Positions 12,590 through 12,895 of a stretch of 12,895 bases of DNA are shown one piece after another. Origin of the DNA: Chloroflexota bacterium (GTDB taxonomy: Bacteria; Chloroflexota; Anaerolineae; Anaerolineales; DRKV01). Made by a program: the position numbers and the translations under genes. The notes below the pieces were generated by a model that was not told where the DNA came from, did no database searches, and worked only from the letters and a program-made list of their open reading frames with translations. The stretch's first letter is position 1. The number at the start of each line of letters is the position of its first letter. The stretch is taken from the NCBI GenBank assembly GCA_011051635.1, contig DRKV01000223.1, forward strand, positions 1 to 12,895, given 5' to 3'.

Positions 12590-12895
12590 TTGCGTGTGCT
12601 CTACGACGGCTGGGACGTGGCTTATGCCCCCAACAGCCCGGCCTCCCTTCACCTCTTCGATTTACTCTCCCAACGCCCCGCGGGCATTGAGTCGCTGGTG
12701 GCCTTGCCAGCCGCGGGAGGCGGGGCGGGCTGGCTCCCGGAAGGGGTGGAGGTGGAGGTCTTTCCGCTGGAGAACACGACTGCCAACCGCCTGCGCTGGG
12801 AGCAGCGCATTTTGCCGCGCCTGGGGCGGGCGCACGCCGCCGACCTGCTCCACCTGATGAGCGCTTCTCCGGCTTTGTTCGGCGCGCCGCCCACG
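12590..12895 (+). CDS. GT4-type glycosyltransferase, N-terminal part
   Basis: The frame is open to the end of the window (102 codons) and is cut there. It begins at TTG 12590, set by AAGGAG at 12577-12582 seven bases upstream; no ATG exists near. The N-terminus MRVLYDGWDVAYAPNSPASL and later LPEGVEVEVFPLENTTANRL, then LRWEQRILPRLGRAHAADLL and HLMSASPALFG, resemble the donor-proximal N-terminal Rossmann half of GT-B (GT4) sugar transferases from Chloroflexota. The catalytic C-terminal half, including the EX7E motif, lies outside the window. Together with the GT2 gene 560 bp upstream it suggests a small glycan-building locus. The family call rests on partial sequence. Confidence 0.72.
   Translation, partial: MRVLYDGWDVAYAPNSPASLHLFDLLSQRPAGIESLVALPAAGGGAGWLPEGVEVEVFPLENTTANRLRWEQRILPRLGRAHAADLLHLMSASPALFGAPPT

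Noticed and set aside
12594..12857. Plus-strand ATG-less alternative frame starting at 12594
   Set aside because: Its product is Arg/Ser/Pro-rich shadow. The frame from TTG 12590 has a Shine-Dalgarno and a GT4-like N-terminus.

Overview
The window is GC-rich, densely coded bacterial chromosome. It holds thirteen complete genes and two cut by the window edges. The content points to Chloroflexota, most likely an Anaerolineae-type genome: a VanW-family envelope protein, a TM1410/GH114-like secreted protein with a YLPLV-type motif after its signal peptide, a Trm112 plus HEAT-repeat pair, and a FlK-like hotdog thioesterase beside glycosyltransferases. The placement is inference from gene style; there is no rRNA or tRNA here to confirm it.

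Layout. 1-378 (+): 3' part of a SlyD-like FKBP prolyl isomerase with a His-rich tail. 635-1102 (+): greA behind a near-consensus promoter and ahead of a textbook terminator, so it is its own transcription unit. 1160-1430: palindromic repeats and a consensus -10 box. 1431-5025 (+): lysS, serS and a DUF456 membrane protein, probably one unit. 5026-5169: repeat-filled gap between convergent genes. 5170-9561 (-): read from the right, VanW protein, GH114-like protein, HicB-like antitoxin, DUF2283, Trm112-like protein and HEAT-repeat protein; the last two overlap by 4 bp. 9562-9756: divergent promoter region. 9757-12895 (+): trans-sulfuration-type PLP enzyme, GT2 glycosyltransferase with an extra C-terminal Rossmann-like domain, FlK-like thioesterase, and the start of a GT4-type glycosyltransferase.

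Functionally the window mixes housekeeping (translation, transcript cleavage, folding) with envelope and glycan genes. No defence island, CRISPR array, prophage, transposase or biosynthetic cluster is visible.

The most unusual signal lies in the spacers. Several gaps downstream of stop codons are filled with degenerate tandem words of 7 or 8 bp kept in near-perfect register. Families include NNGTCAG, CMYCGCA, ACKTGAY, GGGATNN and NNGMAAGT. Two families recur at distant loci, and in two cases the stop codon lies inside the first unit. The arrays are absent from the two best-defined promoter regions (upstream of greA and between the divergent genes at 9562-9756). They resemble the heptanucleotide STRR repeats known from filamentous cyanobacteria and are the best candidate here for something undescribed.
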